From the NCBI GenBank assembly GCA_964423665.1, contig CAYRFX010000014.1:1-35565 (forward strand): DNA of 35,565 nucleotides. The letters run 5' to 3'. Below the pieces are notes generated by a model. It did not search any database. It saw only the letters and a list, made by a program, of their open reading frames with translations, and was not told the origin of the DNA. The stretch's first letter is position 1, and every line of letters begins with the position of its first letter. Positions 8,015-16,721 of the stretch are shown piece after piece. The DNA is from HGM04593 sp964423665. GTDB lineage: Bacteria > Bacteroidota > Bacteroidia > Bacteroidales > Bacteroidaceae. The translations under genes and the position numbers were made by a program.

Positions 8015-8522
8015 CCTTGTATTTCTTGCCATCTTCATTGTGCCGCAAGCCCCTCAAGGTACGCCCACCCTTGCAGGGCGCTATCCCTCCCATCGCTTCG
8101 CGTCGGGCCCCTCCCGTTCACGTCGCCACGGGCGACCACGCCTTTCCGTGCTTGCGCCACAATGGCGATATCTTTAGATAAGCAAAAGTAATTTTGAAAT
8201 ATTGGGCAGCCTGAGGGGGCACAGTGAGTAGCCGAGCAACACAAGGAAACAGGCGGAGATGTGTTTGAGCGCAGCGAGTTGCTCCGCCCCGCAGTGCTTG
8301 CGACAAGCTACGAACGACAAGGCAGGTGCGACTGAAGAATGTCGCTTGCGACTTGTGAACAAAGCACCTGCCGACTAAAACCTACGGATGCCCGTTTTTG
8401 CGCACCTTTTTCAAAAAAGGTGCAATAAAGAAAACTGATTAATCAAAGAAAAGCTCACGGGTCACCGAGAAACTTAAAGCAAGTATCTTGGCAATAATTA
8501 GTGGTTCATTGCGTTTCATTGC
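8015..8522. repeat. Tandem repeat copy 2 (518-bp period), non-coding
   Basis: Second copy of the unit, starting about ten bases after copy 1 ends. It has the same hairpins at positions shifted by 518 (8252-8288, 8321-8372, 8402-8423). The near identity of the 3' 370 bases against the divergence of the 5' part suggests recent duplication or gene conversion of the core rather than two independent insertions. Confidence 0.85.
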
Positions 8523-8566
8523 GCCACAATGCCATATCTTTAGATAAGCAGGAGTGTTTTTGAAAG
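8516..8566. repeat. Truncated third repeat copy
   Basis: After copy 2 the sequence resumes at the internal motif GCGCCACAATGCCATATC followed by TTTAGATAAGCA. It matches 8154-8199 with a small deletion and a few changes, then stops against the lysozyme gene. A more degenerate version of the same motif occurs at 7404-7431, so the motif marks both edges of the array. Confidence 0.65.
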
Positions 8567-8570
8567 GAAC

Positions 8571-9422
8571 TTATTTCAGCCGTAGGCTCTCGAGCTGTTC
8601 GCGGCTGCCATTGAAAATATTAATATCGACATTCTCGGGGATACCATCAATCTCACCCATATCGGAACATTGCCAAATGAGCCACTCTACCTCGGGGTCG
8701 AGGGCGTCGATGTAGTAGTGTGCCACCCAAGAGGGGTAGCGTGCAAAGAAGGGGTCGTTGAGGTATCGTGTCTTATATTTGCGATAGGTGTATAACAGAG
8801 GTTTTACACCATAGTGCTCCTCTATTTTGGAGATAAATATTTTTAATTCCTGCAGGAATTTTGTTTTGTCCTTGGGGCGTTCCTCGATATCTACCATAGG
8901 TGGCAGGTCGCCCTTTTGGAGATTTGCGGTTTTTATGAACATCTGTGCCTGGGCAAGTCCGGTGGAGTGGGTGCTGAAATAGTGATATGCACCACGCAGG
9001 AAACCATGCTTGCGGGCATCTTCAAAGTTGTCCTTGAAGTTTACATCGGTGAAATCGCTGCCTTCGGTGGCTTTTATATATACAAAGGAGATTGGTGCGT
9101 CGGCAGGGTTGTTGCGGGCGAATTTTTCCCAATTAATTTTTCCTTGATGGCGCGAAATATCTATGCCATACACCGAAAAGCCCGATGGGAGGCATATCTC
9201 ATACTGCTTGTGCCCGTAACAGGGACGGAAGCGGTAGAAGTATGGCTTGAAAAAGAAGAGGTATATGCAATAGAGAGCGGTGCTTGCTACAAGTGCAACA
9301 ATACACACATAGAGCCAGCGTGGCATCTCGCTGCGCTTTGCAATGAGAGACGATGAACGGCGGGCGGAAGTTTTCTTCCGTCCGCCGGTTCGTCTGCTTT
9401 GTATCTTCTTTTTTTCTGCCAT
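8571..9422 (-). CDS. Membrane-anchored GH25 family lysozyme (muramidase)
   Basis: A 283-aa protein. The first 36 residues are strongly basic (Lys/Arg/Ser-rich), then a single membrane helix (about 37-58) leaves the catalytic domain outside the inner membrane. The GH25 domain (about 83-280) shows GIDISRHQG with Asp88, and PPMVDIEE with Asp178 and Glu180, the acidic residues used to cleave N-acetylmuramyl-beta-1,4-N-acetylglucosamine bonds. SFVYIKATEG and RGAYHYFS are typical GH25 strands. It probably acts in peptidoglycan remodelling rather than attack on rivals, because it is tethered. It starts 18 bases after the PPi-phosphofructokinase stop on the same strand. The repeat array begins directly behind it. 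Confidence 0.9.
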   Translation of the reverse strand: MAEKKKIQSRRTGGRKKTSARRSSSLIAKRSEMPRWLYVCIVALVASTALYCIYLFFFKPYFYRFRPCYGHKQYEICLPSGFSVYGIDISRHQGKINWEKFARNNPADAPISFVYIKATEGSDFTDVNFKDNFEDARKHGFLRGAYHYFSTHSTGLAQAQMFIKTANLQKGDLPPMVDIEERPKDKTKFLQELKIFISKIEEHYGVKPLLYTYRKYKTRYLNDPFFARYPSWVAHYYIDALDPEVEWLIWQCSDMGEIDGIPENVDINIFNGSREQLESLRLK

Positions 9423-9440
9423 TCAGGCTGCAAAAAATGA

Positions 9441-11087
9441 TTACTTCTGCTGCTCAAGAGCCAAGGTCTTTGTAGTTTGGTCACAAACCTCTGTGGGACC
9501 AAAATACTGAATGGGACCCGGGTAGATGTAGCAAGTCTCTTTTGCCCATGTCTCGCGGTTGGCTGCGAAAGTCTTGAAGGGAGCGCCCTCGAGATCTACC
9601 AAAGCCTTCTGGATAACGGGTTTCATCTCGCCGTGGCGACGCTCCATGTTCATCATCATAGTGATGGGGATACCGCCTGCAATCCACTCGGCTGCGGGAG
9701 CTGTGGTGTTGCGGATAGATGACATATAACCGGTTTTGCCCGCAGCGATAAGCTGTGATGCGTTGTAACCGAGTGCATAGCAATAGTCTGCATCGTAGTT
9801 AGAGGGAGCTGCGCAACGGCCCTCGTAGCCGAAGAAGTGGTGCTGGGGGTTGAAAGAGCCGGTGTATTTGCCCTCTTTCTTCCATGCAGCCAACTTGTTG
9901 CCTACCATCTCTGAGAGAAGTTTCTCTGTCTCAATGAGCGATACCTGTACGTTGCCGTGGGGGTCGCGGTCCATTGTGAGCTGGCGTGCAACACCTGCGG
10001 GGAGGCTTGCATATACTGCGCCGTTCTCTTTTGAGAGGTGGTCGATGATATATTGGCGTTTCTCGGCAGCCTCAACTGCGGCATACTCCTCGCCCTTAAC
10101 AGCCAACAGGTCGTTGAGCTCGGCGATGAGAGACTTCATTGCGGGGATAAACTCGATGAGACCCTCGGGAATGAGTACTGTACCGAAATTGTTGCCTGCT
10201 GCTGCGCGTGAAGCCACAGCCTCGGCGATAGAGGTAACGATGTCGTCGAGTGAAAGAGCCTTCTTCTCAACCTCCTCAGAGATGATACAGATGTTGGGCT
10301 GTGTCTGCAATGCGCACTCAAGGGCAATGTGAGATGCCGAACGACCCATCAATTTGATGAAGTGCCAGTATTTGCGTGCCGAGTTGCAGTCGCGCTGTAT
10401 GTTACCGATAACCTCTGAATATACCTTACAAGCGGTGTCGAAACCAAAAGAGGTCTCAATGTAGGCGTTCTTCAAGTCGCCGTCGATAGTCTTGGGGCAG
10501 CCGATAACCTGCACGCCGGTGTTCTTTGCTGCATAGTACTCTGCAAGCACGCAGGCGTTGGTGTTAGAGTCGTCGCCACCGATGATTACAAGTGCTTTGA
10601 TATCAAGCTTTTTGATAATCTCCAAGCCTTTGTCGAACTGCTCGGTCTTTTCAAGCTTTGTACGGCCCGAACCGATGATGTCGAAACCACCTGTGTTGCG
10701 GTACTCGTCCATAATTTCAGATGTAATCTCCATGTATTTGTGATCAACCAAGCCACCGGGGCCCATGAGGAAACCGAAGAGGCGGCTGCCTGCATTGAGT
10801 TTCTTCACACCGTCAAAAAGACCTGCGATAACGTTGTGTCCGCCGGGAGCCTGACCGCCCGAAAGAATAACACCCACATTGATTGCGGGGTATTCAACAG
10901 CCTCGCCACCCTTCTCAAATGTTACGATGGGCAAACCGTAGGTGTTGGGGAACATCGACTTGATGGCGTCTTGGTCGGCTACCGACTGGGTTGCCTCGCC
11001 CTCACAGACTTTCACAACCTCTTTCAATGCTTGAGGTAACTTAGGCTGATACTCAGCTCTTGCTTGTTGTAATGCGCTAATTTTCAT
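9441..11087 (-). CDS. pfp: Pyrophosphate--fructose 6-phosphate 1-phosphotransferase
   Basis: A 548-aa protein of the long PFP clade. It phosphorylates fructose 6-phosphate using PPi instead of ATP, reversibly, in the cytoplasm, linking glycolysis and gluconeogenesis. Visible motifs are LSGGQAPGGHN (75-85), GPGGLVDHKYMEI (109-121), the phosphate donor site GGDDSNTN (170-177) with Asp where ATP enzymes have Gly, and PKTIDGD (198-204) with Lys in place of the Gly of ATP enzymes. Both are diagnostic of PPi use. KLMGRSASHIALE binds the sugar phosphate. The start at 11087 gives a normal N-terminus. I could not identify a good promoter in the 299-base divergent spacer upstream. Its neighbour downstream is the GH25 lysozyme. 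Confidence 0.95.
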   Translation of the reverse strand: MKISALQQARAEYQPKLPQALKEVVKVCEGEATQSVADQDAIKSMFPNTYGLPIVTFEKGGEAVEYPAINVGVILSGGQAPGGHNVIAGLFDGVKKLNAGSRLFGFLMGPGGLVDHKYMEITSEIMDEYRNTGGFDIIGSGRTKLEKTEQFDKGLEIIKKLDIKALVIIGGDDSNTNACVLAEYYAAKNTGVQVIGCPKTIDGDLKNAYIETSFGFDTACKVYSEVIGNIQRDCNSARKYWHFIKLMGRSASHIALECALQTQPNICIISEEVEKKALSLDDIVTSIAEAVASRAAAGNNFGTVLIPEGLIEFIPAMKSLIAELNDLLAVKGEEYAAVEAAEKRQYIIDHLSKENGAVYASLPAGVARQLTMDRDPHGNVQVSLIETEKLLSEMVGNKLAAWKKEGKYTGSFNPQHHFFGYEGRCAAPSNYDADYCYALGYNASQLIAAGKTGYMSSIRNTTAPAAEWIAGGIPITMMMNMERRHGEMKPVIQKALVDLEGAPFKTFAANRETWAKETCYIYPGPIQYFGPTEVCDQTTKTLALEQQK

Positions 11088-11298
11088 ATCTCATTAATAA
11101 ATTTAAGGTTTATTCTTTTTTTTGGGTAATTATATACAATGTTACACCTTGTTTGTAAATGTGACGGGTTGCAAGGTCCGTTCCATTCCAAACTATTGGC
11201 AAATTTCGCTTTTTTTTGCGAGATGTAAAAGCGGTTTGCGGTTTTTTATCGGTATTAAGTCAAATTATTTATATTTTTAATTCTATTTGGTGCAAATA

Positions 11299-11329
11299 TT
11301 GTTTCTTTTCGCAGAAAAGTGTATCTTTG
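11299..11329 (+). promoter_or_regulatory. Bacteroidetes-type promoter of the 90-aa protein and amidase genes
   Basis: TTG at 11299-11301, 20-base spacer, TATCTTTG at 11322-11329: an exact match. Transcription should start near 11336, about 50 bases ahead of the ATG at 11387. This rules out an upstream start at 11216 for the next gene. Confidence 0.75.
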
Positions 11330-11386
11330 GCAAATGGGACAGCAATGCCTGTCTCGCTATTTGAAAACAGATATAATTATAGAACT

Positions 11387-11659
11387 ATGGCAAGTAGAAA
11401 AAATTTGAAGAAGGTTATTACTTTTGTAGTTGATGATTTGGCAACCGAAGCTTTCTTGCTTTCATACGATGCAAAGGGAGATACCGAGGCTTGGGTAAAT
11501 GTGTTTAATAAGATATTCGCCCTTAACAACGAATATATTGCTCGTGTAAATCATGTGGAGCCGGGCATGCCTGCAAAGAAGTATTTCAATGCTTTGTGCG
11601 ACTCTTTTAACAAAGATGCAAGGGCTATCCTTGCCGAGATAGGCGAGCTCTCAAAATAA
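11387..11659 (+). CDS. Conserved 90-aa protein of unknown function
   Basis: A small cytoplasmic protein, MASRKNLKKVITFVVDDLATE. A longer frame starts at 11216, but its first 57 residues precede or overlap the promoter, so the ATG at 11387 is preferred. The protein is helical and mildly acidic, with no signal peptide, membrane helix or metal-binding motif. I do not recognise a named domain; similar proteins appear, as far as I recall, beside amidase/xanthan-lyase-like genes in Bacteroides. It lies 6 bases ahead of the amidase-like gene, so the two are co-transcribed. Confidence 0.75.
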   Translation: MASRKNLKKVITFVVDDLATEAFLLSYDAKGDTEAWVNVFNKIFALNNEYIARVNHVEPGMPAKKYFNALCDSFNKDARAILAEIGELSK

Positions 11660-11665
11660 TATAGT

Positions 11666-14596
11666 ATGCTTAAGAGGGTATTTGCCTTTGCGGCATGCCT
11701 GTTATGTGTAGCGGTTTTGTCGGCGCAGAAGGTCGATAAAACCGTTACGCGTTCGATAGAGAAATATTTCGCAAGCTACACTCCCAAGAATGTTCATGTG
11801 AAGAATTGTGCTCTTGAACGCAGGCGTAATAATATTGTAGTGAATAAGAGTGCGCGTAAAATAACCATTTATGCGAATCAGAATTTTGCCGCGCAGGTTT
11901 TTACGCCTGCCGTGGTGCAGGATATATATGCGGGTATAAAAGCTGCTTTGCCCTCGTCCTATTCAAAATACAAGATAGAGGTTATTGCAGCACGCAAGCC
12001 CATTGAACAGCTTGTTCCCAATAATTTGCGGGAAAAGACCCTTGACAAGAAAAAACTGTGGGGCAGTGTGAATTATGATGGCGAGCCGTGGGTGAAGAAT
12101 GTCTCAAAACCTTATGTGGCACGCCAAGGGCTCGACGGGCGGCATATTGCTCTGTGGCAGAGCCATGGTCGCATATATTCTGCCGATAAAGATAGGTGGC
12201 AGTGGCAGCGTCCTTCACTCTTCTGCACCACCGAGGACCTTTTCACCCAGTCGATAGTGGTGCCTTTCCTCATGCCGATGTTGCAGAATGCAGGCGCGGT
12301 TGTTTATACGCCCCGCGAGCGCGACCCGCAACGCGAGTGTGTGGTTGTGGATAATGATTCGCTGTGTGGTGCCTCGCAGTATGTGCAGGATGCCGAAAAG
12401 CGTCGTGTGTGGGAGCCCGCAGGCAAGGGCTTCAAGCCCCGTGCCGGTCATTATGTAGATGGTGAGAATCCTTTTGCCCATGGCACGGCTATGGGTGTGG
12501 AGGCTTCTGATGGTGCAAAGCGCACAACTGCAGTGGCACGTTGGGTGCCCGATATTCCACGCGATGGTCTCTATGCTGTCTATGTCTCATATAAGACTCT
12601 TGCAAACTCTGTGCCCGATGCCCGTTACAGCGTGCTTCATAGCGGCGGTGTAACGGAATTTAAGGTTAATCAGCGCATGGGTGGTGGTACATGGGTGTAT
12701 CTGGGTTCTTTCCGCTTCAAGGGCGGCGTTAATGAGAATCAAGGTGTGGTACTCACAAACAAGAGCGATTATGCGGGTGTTGTTACTGCCGACGCGGTGC
12801 GTTTCGGTGGTGGTATGGGGCTTGTAGCCCGTGGCGACAGCCTGCCGCGAACAAGTGGCTTGCCGCGTTATTTGGAGGGGGCTCGTTACTCATTGCAATA
12901 TTCCGGTTTTCCGTATGAGGTATATACTCCAAGCAAAGGGGAACTCGATTACAATGATGATATCAACTGCCGCTCTCATGCGGTGAATCATCTTTCGGGT
13001 GGCTCTGTGTATAATCCCGATACCACCGGGCTCTGTGTTCCCATAGAACTCTCATTCGGCTTCCATTCCGATGCGGGTATCTCGGCAGAGGATAATATAA
13101 TAGGCTCATTGGGCATTGTTACAACCGATTATAATGGCGATAGCATAGCTGCCGGTCTTTCGCGCTATGTGTCGCGCGATATTGTGAGCAATCTGTTGCT
13201 CGATGTGCAGCGCGACCTCGCTGCCCGTTTCGGCAAATGGCAGGTGCGCGGTATTCTCGACCGCAGTTACAGCGAGTCGCGTCTGCCGCTTGTGCCCTCC
13301 ATGATTTTTGAGTCTCTTTCTCACCAGAATTTCATGGATATGGTATATGGGCACAATCCCGACTTCAAATTTACTCTTGCCAGGGCTGTGTATAAATCTC
13401 TCCTCAGACAGATAAATTATATTCATGGCAATGCCGGTTGTGTGGTGCAGCCTTTGCCGGTGAAGGATTTTTCACTCTCGCTCAACAAGGAGCGTGAGAC
13501 GGTGAAACTGCATTGGCTGCCTGTTGAAGATGTGCTTGAACCCACCGCAAAGCCCACATCTTATGTGGTTTATACCAAGATAAACGATGGCGATTTTGAC
13601 AATGGCAGGGTGGTGAGAAGCAACAGCTTCGAGATGGATATATTGAGAAACGTGCAGTATAGCTTTAAGGTGGCTGCGCTGAATGGTGGTGGCGAGAGCT
13701 TCCCCTCCGAGGTGCTGTCGGCTTTTGTGGCAGAACAAAGCGATGTGCTTGCTCTCATTGTGAACGGTTTTCACAGGTTGAGCGGGCCTTCCGAGGTTTA
13801 TACGGCGTCAAAGGCTGGTTTCGACATGGATAATGATGCCGGCGTTGCATATATGCATACAGCCGAGTATGGTGGTCGTCAGCTCGATTACGAACGTGCC
13901 AATATAGGTTTTGAAGATGGCTTGGGGCTCAGCGGCAACGACTTTGAGGGAATACTCATTGCCGGCAATACATTCGATTACCCTTGCCTGCATGGCGAGG
14001 CGTTGGCTGCCAACGGAATCTCTTTTGTGTCGTGCAGCAGCGAGGCTGTCATGGACGGTTATGTATCGCTTGCCGATTATAATGTGGTGGATTTTATAGC
14101 CGGCGTGGAGAAACAGGGTGGAAAGGGCTCGCTGCTGGGCTACAATCGCCCTTATAAGACTTTCCCCGCCGTGTTGCAGAATAAATTGGTCTCTTATCTT
14201 GCCGGTGGCGGCAGGCTCTTTGTGAGTGGTGCTCATATAGCAAGTGATATGAGCAAAAACGAAGATGACCGCAATTTTATTCACTCTCTGCTTAAATTTG
14301 AGTATGGTGGCTCTATGGCAGATGTAACCGAGGATAGAATTTTCGGTTCCAACCTCTCTATGCCGGTATATCGTACTGTGAACGAAGAGTGCTATGCGGT
14401 GTCGCGTCCCGATGTTCTTGTGCCTGCTGCCGATGCTTTTGTGGCGTTTGTGTATGAGAAGAGCAAAAAGAGTGCGGGCGTTGCGTATGCGGGCAGGTAT
14501 CGTGTGCTCTCCACCGGTTTCCCTTTTGAGGCTGTTGCCGATGAAAAGATGAGGCTGAGTCTTATGGGGGCGGTTATGCGTTTCTTGCTTAAATAG
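11666..14596 (+). CDS. Exported amidase-like protein with golvesin-like insertion and FnIII domain
   Basis: A 976-aa protein with a signal peptide (MLKRVFAFAACLLCVAVLSAQ). Residues about 158-225 resemble the first half of an N-acetylmuramoyl-L-alanine amidase (HIALWQSHGR, a Glu at 190, and the strand VVYTPRERD). Residues about 235-385 look like a golvesin C-terminal-like beta domain (WVPDIPRDGLYAVYVSY, GTWVYLGSFRFKGG). The amidase pattern resumes at about 455-585 with ELSFGFHSDAG and SMIFESLSHQ, matching the second His and the catalytic Glu regions. An FnIII-like domain (about 598-690) and a C-terminal domain (690-976) with flavodoxin/GATase-like strands (EGILIAGNTFDYP, GGRLFVSGAHI) follow. 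Relatives are often labelled xanthan lyase, which the sequence does not support. It probably acts on peptidoglycan or a glycan in the envelope. Confidence 0.75.
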   Translation: MLKRVFAFAACLLCVAVLSAQKVDKTVTRSIEKYFASYTPKNVHVKNCALERRRNNIVVNKSARKITIYANQNFAAQVFTPAVVQDIYAGIKAALPSSYSKYKIEVIAARKPIEQLVPNNLREKTLDKKKLWGSVNYDGEPWVKNVSKPYVARQGLDGRHIALWQSHGRIYSADKDRWQWQRPSLFCTTEDLFTQSIVVPFLMPMLQNAGAVVYTPRERDPQRECVVVDNDSLCGASQYVQDAEKRRVWEPAGKGFKPRAGHYVDGENPFAHGTAMGVEASDGAKRTTAVARWVPDIPRDGLYAVYVSYKTLANSVPDARYSVLHSGGVTEFKVNQRMGGGTWVYLGSFRFKGGVNENQGVVLTNKSDYAGVVTADAVRFGGGMGLVARGDSLPRTSGLPRYLEGARYSLQYSGFPYEVYTPSKGELDYNDDINCRSHAVNHLSGGSVYNPDTTGLCVPIELSFGFHSDAGISAEDNIIGSLGIVTTDYNGDSIAAGLSRYVSRDIVSNLLLDVQRDLAARFGKWQVRGILDRSYSESRLPLVPSMIFESLSHQNFMDMVYGHNPDFKFTLARAVYKSLLRQINYIHGNAGCVVQPLPVKDFSLSLNKERETVKLHWLPVEDVLEPTAKPTSYVVYTKINDGDFDNGRVVRSNSFEMDILRNVQYSFKVAALNGGGESFPSEVLSAFVAEQSDVLALIVNGFHRLSGPSEVYTASKAGFDMDNDAGVAYMHTAEYGGRQLDYERANIGFEDGLGLSGNDFEGILIAGNTFDYPCLHGEALAANGISFVSCSSEAVMDGYVSLADYNVVDFIAGVEKQGGKGSLLGYNRPYKTFPAVLQNKLVSYLAGGGRLFVSGAHIASDMSKNEDDRNFIHSLLKFEYGGSMADVTEDRIFGSNLSMPVYRTVNEECYAVSRPDVLVPAADAFVAFVYEKSKKSAGVAYAGRYRVLSTGFPFEAVADEKMRLSLMGAVMRFLLK

Positions 14597-14650
14597 ATTG
14601 CAGTTACTCCGGCAAGTATTGGTGGCTTGCAGTCTTATTGATTCCATACA

Positions 14651-14689
14651 AAAAATAGGAGTTTACCCACAAGGTAAACTCCTATTTTT
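14651..14689. terminator. Bidirectional terminator, 17-bp perfect stem
   Basis: AAAAATAGGAGTTTACC, loop CACAA, then the exact complement ending in TTTTT. It lies between the convergent amidase-like gene and rpmH and has A- and T-rich outer ends, so it can serve both. Confidence 0.88.
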
Positions 14690-14731
14690 GCAAAATCTTA
14701 TGCTGATGTTGCAATTTGCATTGCTAAGCAA

Positions 14732-14893
14732 TTACTTTTTCTTTCCGTTGTACTCGTCAGATACTGTAAGTTTTTTACGTCCTTTTGCACGACGAGATGC
14801 CAATACGCGACGGCCGTTCTTTGTGGCCATTCTCTCACGGAAACCGTGCTTGTTCTTTCTCTTTCTGTTAGAGGGTTGGAATGTTCTTTTCAT
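14732..14893 (-). CDS. rpmH: 50S ribosomal protein L34
   Basis: A 53-aa, very basic protein, MKRTFQPSNRKRKNKHGFRE followed by RMATKNGRRVLASRRAKGRK. This is the whole L34 family signature (KRTFQPS, HGFRxRM, GRxVLxxRRxKGR), with a family-typical C-terminal extension ending NGKKK. It is a structural protein of the large ribosomal subunit. In many bacteria rpmH sits beside dnaA and rnpA; here it stands alone between two terminators with its own promoter at 14949-14979, as is common in Bacteroidetes. Confidence 0.97.
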   Translation of the reverse strand: MKRTFQPSNRKRKNKHGFRERMATKNGRRVLASRRAKGRKKLTVSDEYNGKKK

Positions 14894-14948
14894 CGTCTTA
14901 TATTATTTTATATGTTTTGCTCAAAATATGCTTTCGCCATTCAGCTTG

Positions 14949-14979
14949 CAAAATTAGTGCTTTTTTTTTTATTTGGCAA
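14949..14979 (-). promoter_or_regulatory. Bacteroidetes-type promoter of rpmH
   Basis: On the minus strand: TTG (14979-14977), 20-base spacer rich in A, TAATTTTG (14956-14949), an exact consensus match. The leader to the ATG at 14893 is about 50 bases. Confidence 0.72.
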
Positions 14980-15048
14980 AGATTTTGATGTGCATTTTTC
15001 TTTTCCACTCAATAATTTTGAATAATTTTGAAAAATACCCACAAACAA

Positions 15049-15085
15049 ACACAATCGCTTGCCCTGCAAGAGCAAGCGATTGTGT
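15049..15085 (-). terminator. Terminator of the ilvA-ridA operon
   Basis: ACACAATCGCTTGC (15049-15062) pairs perfectly with GCAAGCGATTGTGT (15072-15085) across a 9-base loop. It lies 20 bases past the ridA stop on the minus strand. Confidence 0.8.
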
Positions 15086-15104
15086 AGTAAATGTAATCTT
15101 GGAA

Positions 15105-15479
15105 TTAGATTTCGGCAATAACCTCAACCTCCACAAGGACGTCTTTGGGGAGCTGCTTCACAGCTACGCAAGAGCGTGCGGGTTTCTCGGTGAAGTATTG
15201 TGCATAAACAGCGTTGAATGCGGCAAAATCCTCCATGTTCTTCAAAAAACATGTTGTTTTAATAGCTTTCTGGAAAGAACTGCCAGCCTCTGTGAGAACT
15301 GCGTCAAGGTTTTTCATCACCTGTGTAGCTTGCGCCTCGATACCCTCGGCTTCCACCTCGCCTGTTGCGGGGTTGATGGGCACTTGTCCCGATGTGAAAA
15401 GAATGTTACCACATACGATTGCCTGTGAATAGGGGCCGATAGCTGCGGGGGCGTTGTCTGTATGAATCTTTTTAATCAT
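15105..15479 (-). CDS. ridA: RidA family reactive intermediate/imine deaminase
   Basis: A 124-aa cytoplasmic protein, full length for the family. It hydrolyses 2-aminoacrylate and 2-aminocrotonate to the keto acids and ammonia. Active-site residues are all present: Tyr17 (GPYSQA), Ser30 (FTSGQ), Arg102 and Cys104 (PARSCVAV), and the C-terminal Glu of VEVEVIAE. It forms trimers in relatives. The gene follows ilvA with a 5-base gap, so the enzyme that makes the reactive enamine and the one that destroys it are produced together. Confidence 0.95.
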   Translation of the reverse strand: MIKKIHTDNAPAAIGPYSQAIVCGNILFTSGQVPINPATGEVEAEGIEAQATQVMKNLDAVLTEAGSSFQKAIKTTCFLKNMEDFAAFNAVYAQYFTEKPARSCVAVKQLPKDVLVEVEVIAEI

Positions 15480-15484
15480 AGTTA

Positions 15485-16693
15485 TTAAAATTTATTGTTT
15501 TCTAAAATTCTAAATCCTGCATTAAGGAGTGCTTTGTTAATCTCCTCAACCTGTGCAAAGTTACGGGTCTCCATATTTACGCGCAAGAAGCAGCCGTTGA
15601 TGTCCATGCTTGCGTTGGCGCGCTCGTGGTGCACCGAAATAACGTTGCCGCCATGCTCGGCGATGATTTGAGATATCTTAAGCAACTGCCCGGGCTTGTC
15701 GAGCAACTCAATGGTGAGGGCGTATGAACGACCTGCGGTGAGAAGACCGCGCTTGATTACACGGTCGAGAATTGTAACATCGATGTTACCACCCGACACC
15801 ACGCAAACAACCTTTTTGCCTTTGATGGGCACTTTGTTGAACATTGCTGCTGCAACGGCTACTGCACCGGCTCCCTCGGCGATGAGTTTCTGTTTCTCAA
15901 TGAGTGAAAGGATTGCCGATGATACCTCATCGTCGGTAACGGTTACAATCTCATCGACATATTTGCTACAAATGGCAAAAGTGTTCTGTCCGGGCTCTTT
16001 CACTGCAATACCGTCGGCTATTGTAGCTACACCGGGCAGGCGTTCAATCTTTTTGTGCTTGATAGAGTTGAACATGCTGGGTGCACCGCTCGACTGCACT
16101 CCATACACTTTTATCTTGGGGTTAAGAGATTTGATGGCAAAAGCAACACCCGAGATGAGACCGCCACCGCCAATAGGCACAATTACTGCGTCCATGTCCT
16201 TGAGTTGGTCGAGGAGCTCTAAGCCAATGGTGCCCTGTCCGGCGATAACATCTTCGTCGTCAAAGGGGTGAATGAATGTGTAGCCGTGCTCGTCGCGCAA
16301 CTGCAACGCTTTCTGGTAGGCATCATCGTAAACTCCCTCTACAAGGCATATTTCGGCACCGAAATTCTTTGTAGCCTCAATCTTGGAGATTGGGGCACCG
16401 TCGGGCAGACAGATTGTGGATTTTATGCCATTCTTTGTGGCTGCAAGGGCAACACCTTGTGCGTGGTTACCAGCCGAGCAGGCAATTACACCTTTCTTCT
16501 TCTCTTCCTCGGAAAGTTGAGAAATCTTGTAATATGAACCGCGTACTTTGAACGAGCCCGTCAGCTGCAGGTTCTCGGGCTTGAGGAATACCGATGCTTC
16601 GGGGTTGATGTTGGGGGCCTGAATAAGATCGGTCCTGCGAATAACATCTTTCAATACATACCTTGCATGGTATATTTTGTCGAGTGTCAGCAT
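15485..16693 (-). CDS. ilvA: Threonine ammonia-lyase (threonine dehydratase) with one ACT domain
   Basis: A 402-aa PLP enzyme converting threonine to 2-oxobutanoate and ammonia, the first step toward isoleucine or of threonine breakdown. The cofactor Lys49 sits in TGSFKVRG; SAGNHAQG (73-80) and the phosphate-binding GGGG (175-178) are intact. The C-terminal 75 or so residues (YALTIELLDKPGQLLKISQI and onwards) form a single ACT domain. This layout matches the roughly 400-aa type (ilvA_1Cterm/TdcB-like) rather than the two-ACT E. coli IlvA, so feedback control by isoleucine is uncertain. It is first in an operon with ridA, with a promoter at 16722-16752. Confidence 0.95.
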   Translation of the reverse strand: MLTLDKIYHARYVLKDVIRRTDLIQAPNINPEASVFLKPENLQLTGSFKVRGSYYKISQLSEEEKKKGVIACSAGNHAQGVALAATKNGIKSTICLPDGAPISKIEATKNFGAEICLVEGVYDDAYQKALQLRDEHGYTFIHPFDDEDVIAGQGTIGLELLDQLKDMDAVIVPIGGGGLISGVAFAIKSLNPKIKVYGVQSSGAPSMFNSIKHKKIERLPGVATIADGIAVKEPGQNTFAICSKYVDEIVTVTDDEVSSAILSLIEKQKLIAEGAGAVAVAAAMFNKVPIKGKKVVCVVSGGNIDVTILDRVIKRGLLTAGRSYALTIELLDKPGQLLKISQIIAEHGGNVISVHHERANASMDINGCFLRVNMETRNFAQVEEINKALLNAGFRILENNKF

Positions 16694-16721
16694 ATATTTA
16701 ATCTTTTAAGTTTGTTTTGCG

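Noticed and set aside
7526..8362. Pairs of 62-66-codon minus-strand frames in both repeat copies
   Set aside because: They overlap each other in different frames and owe their conservation to the DNA repeat. No frame shows protein-like composition or a start context.
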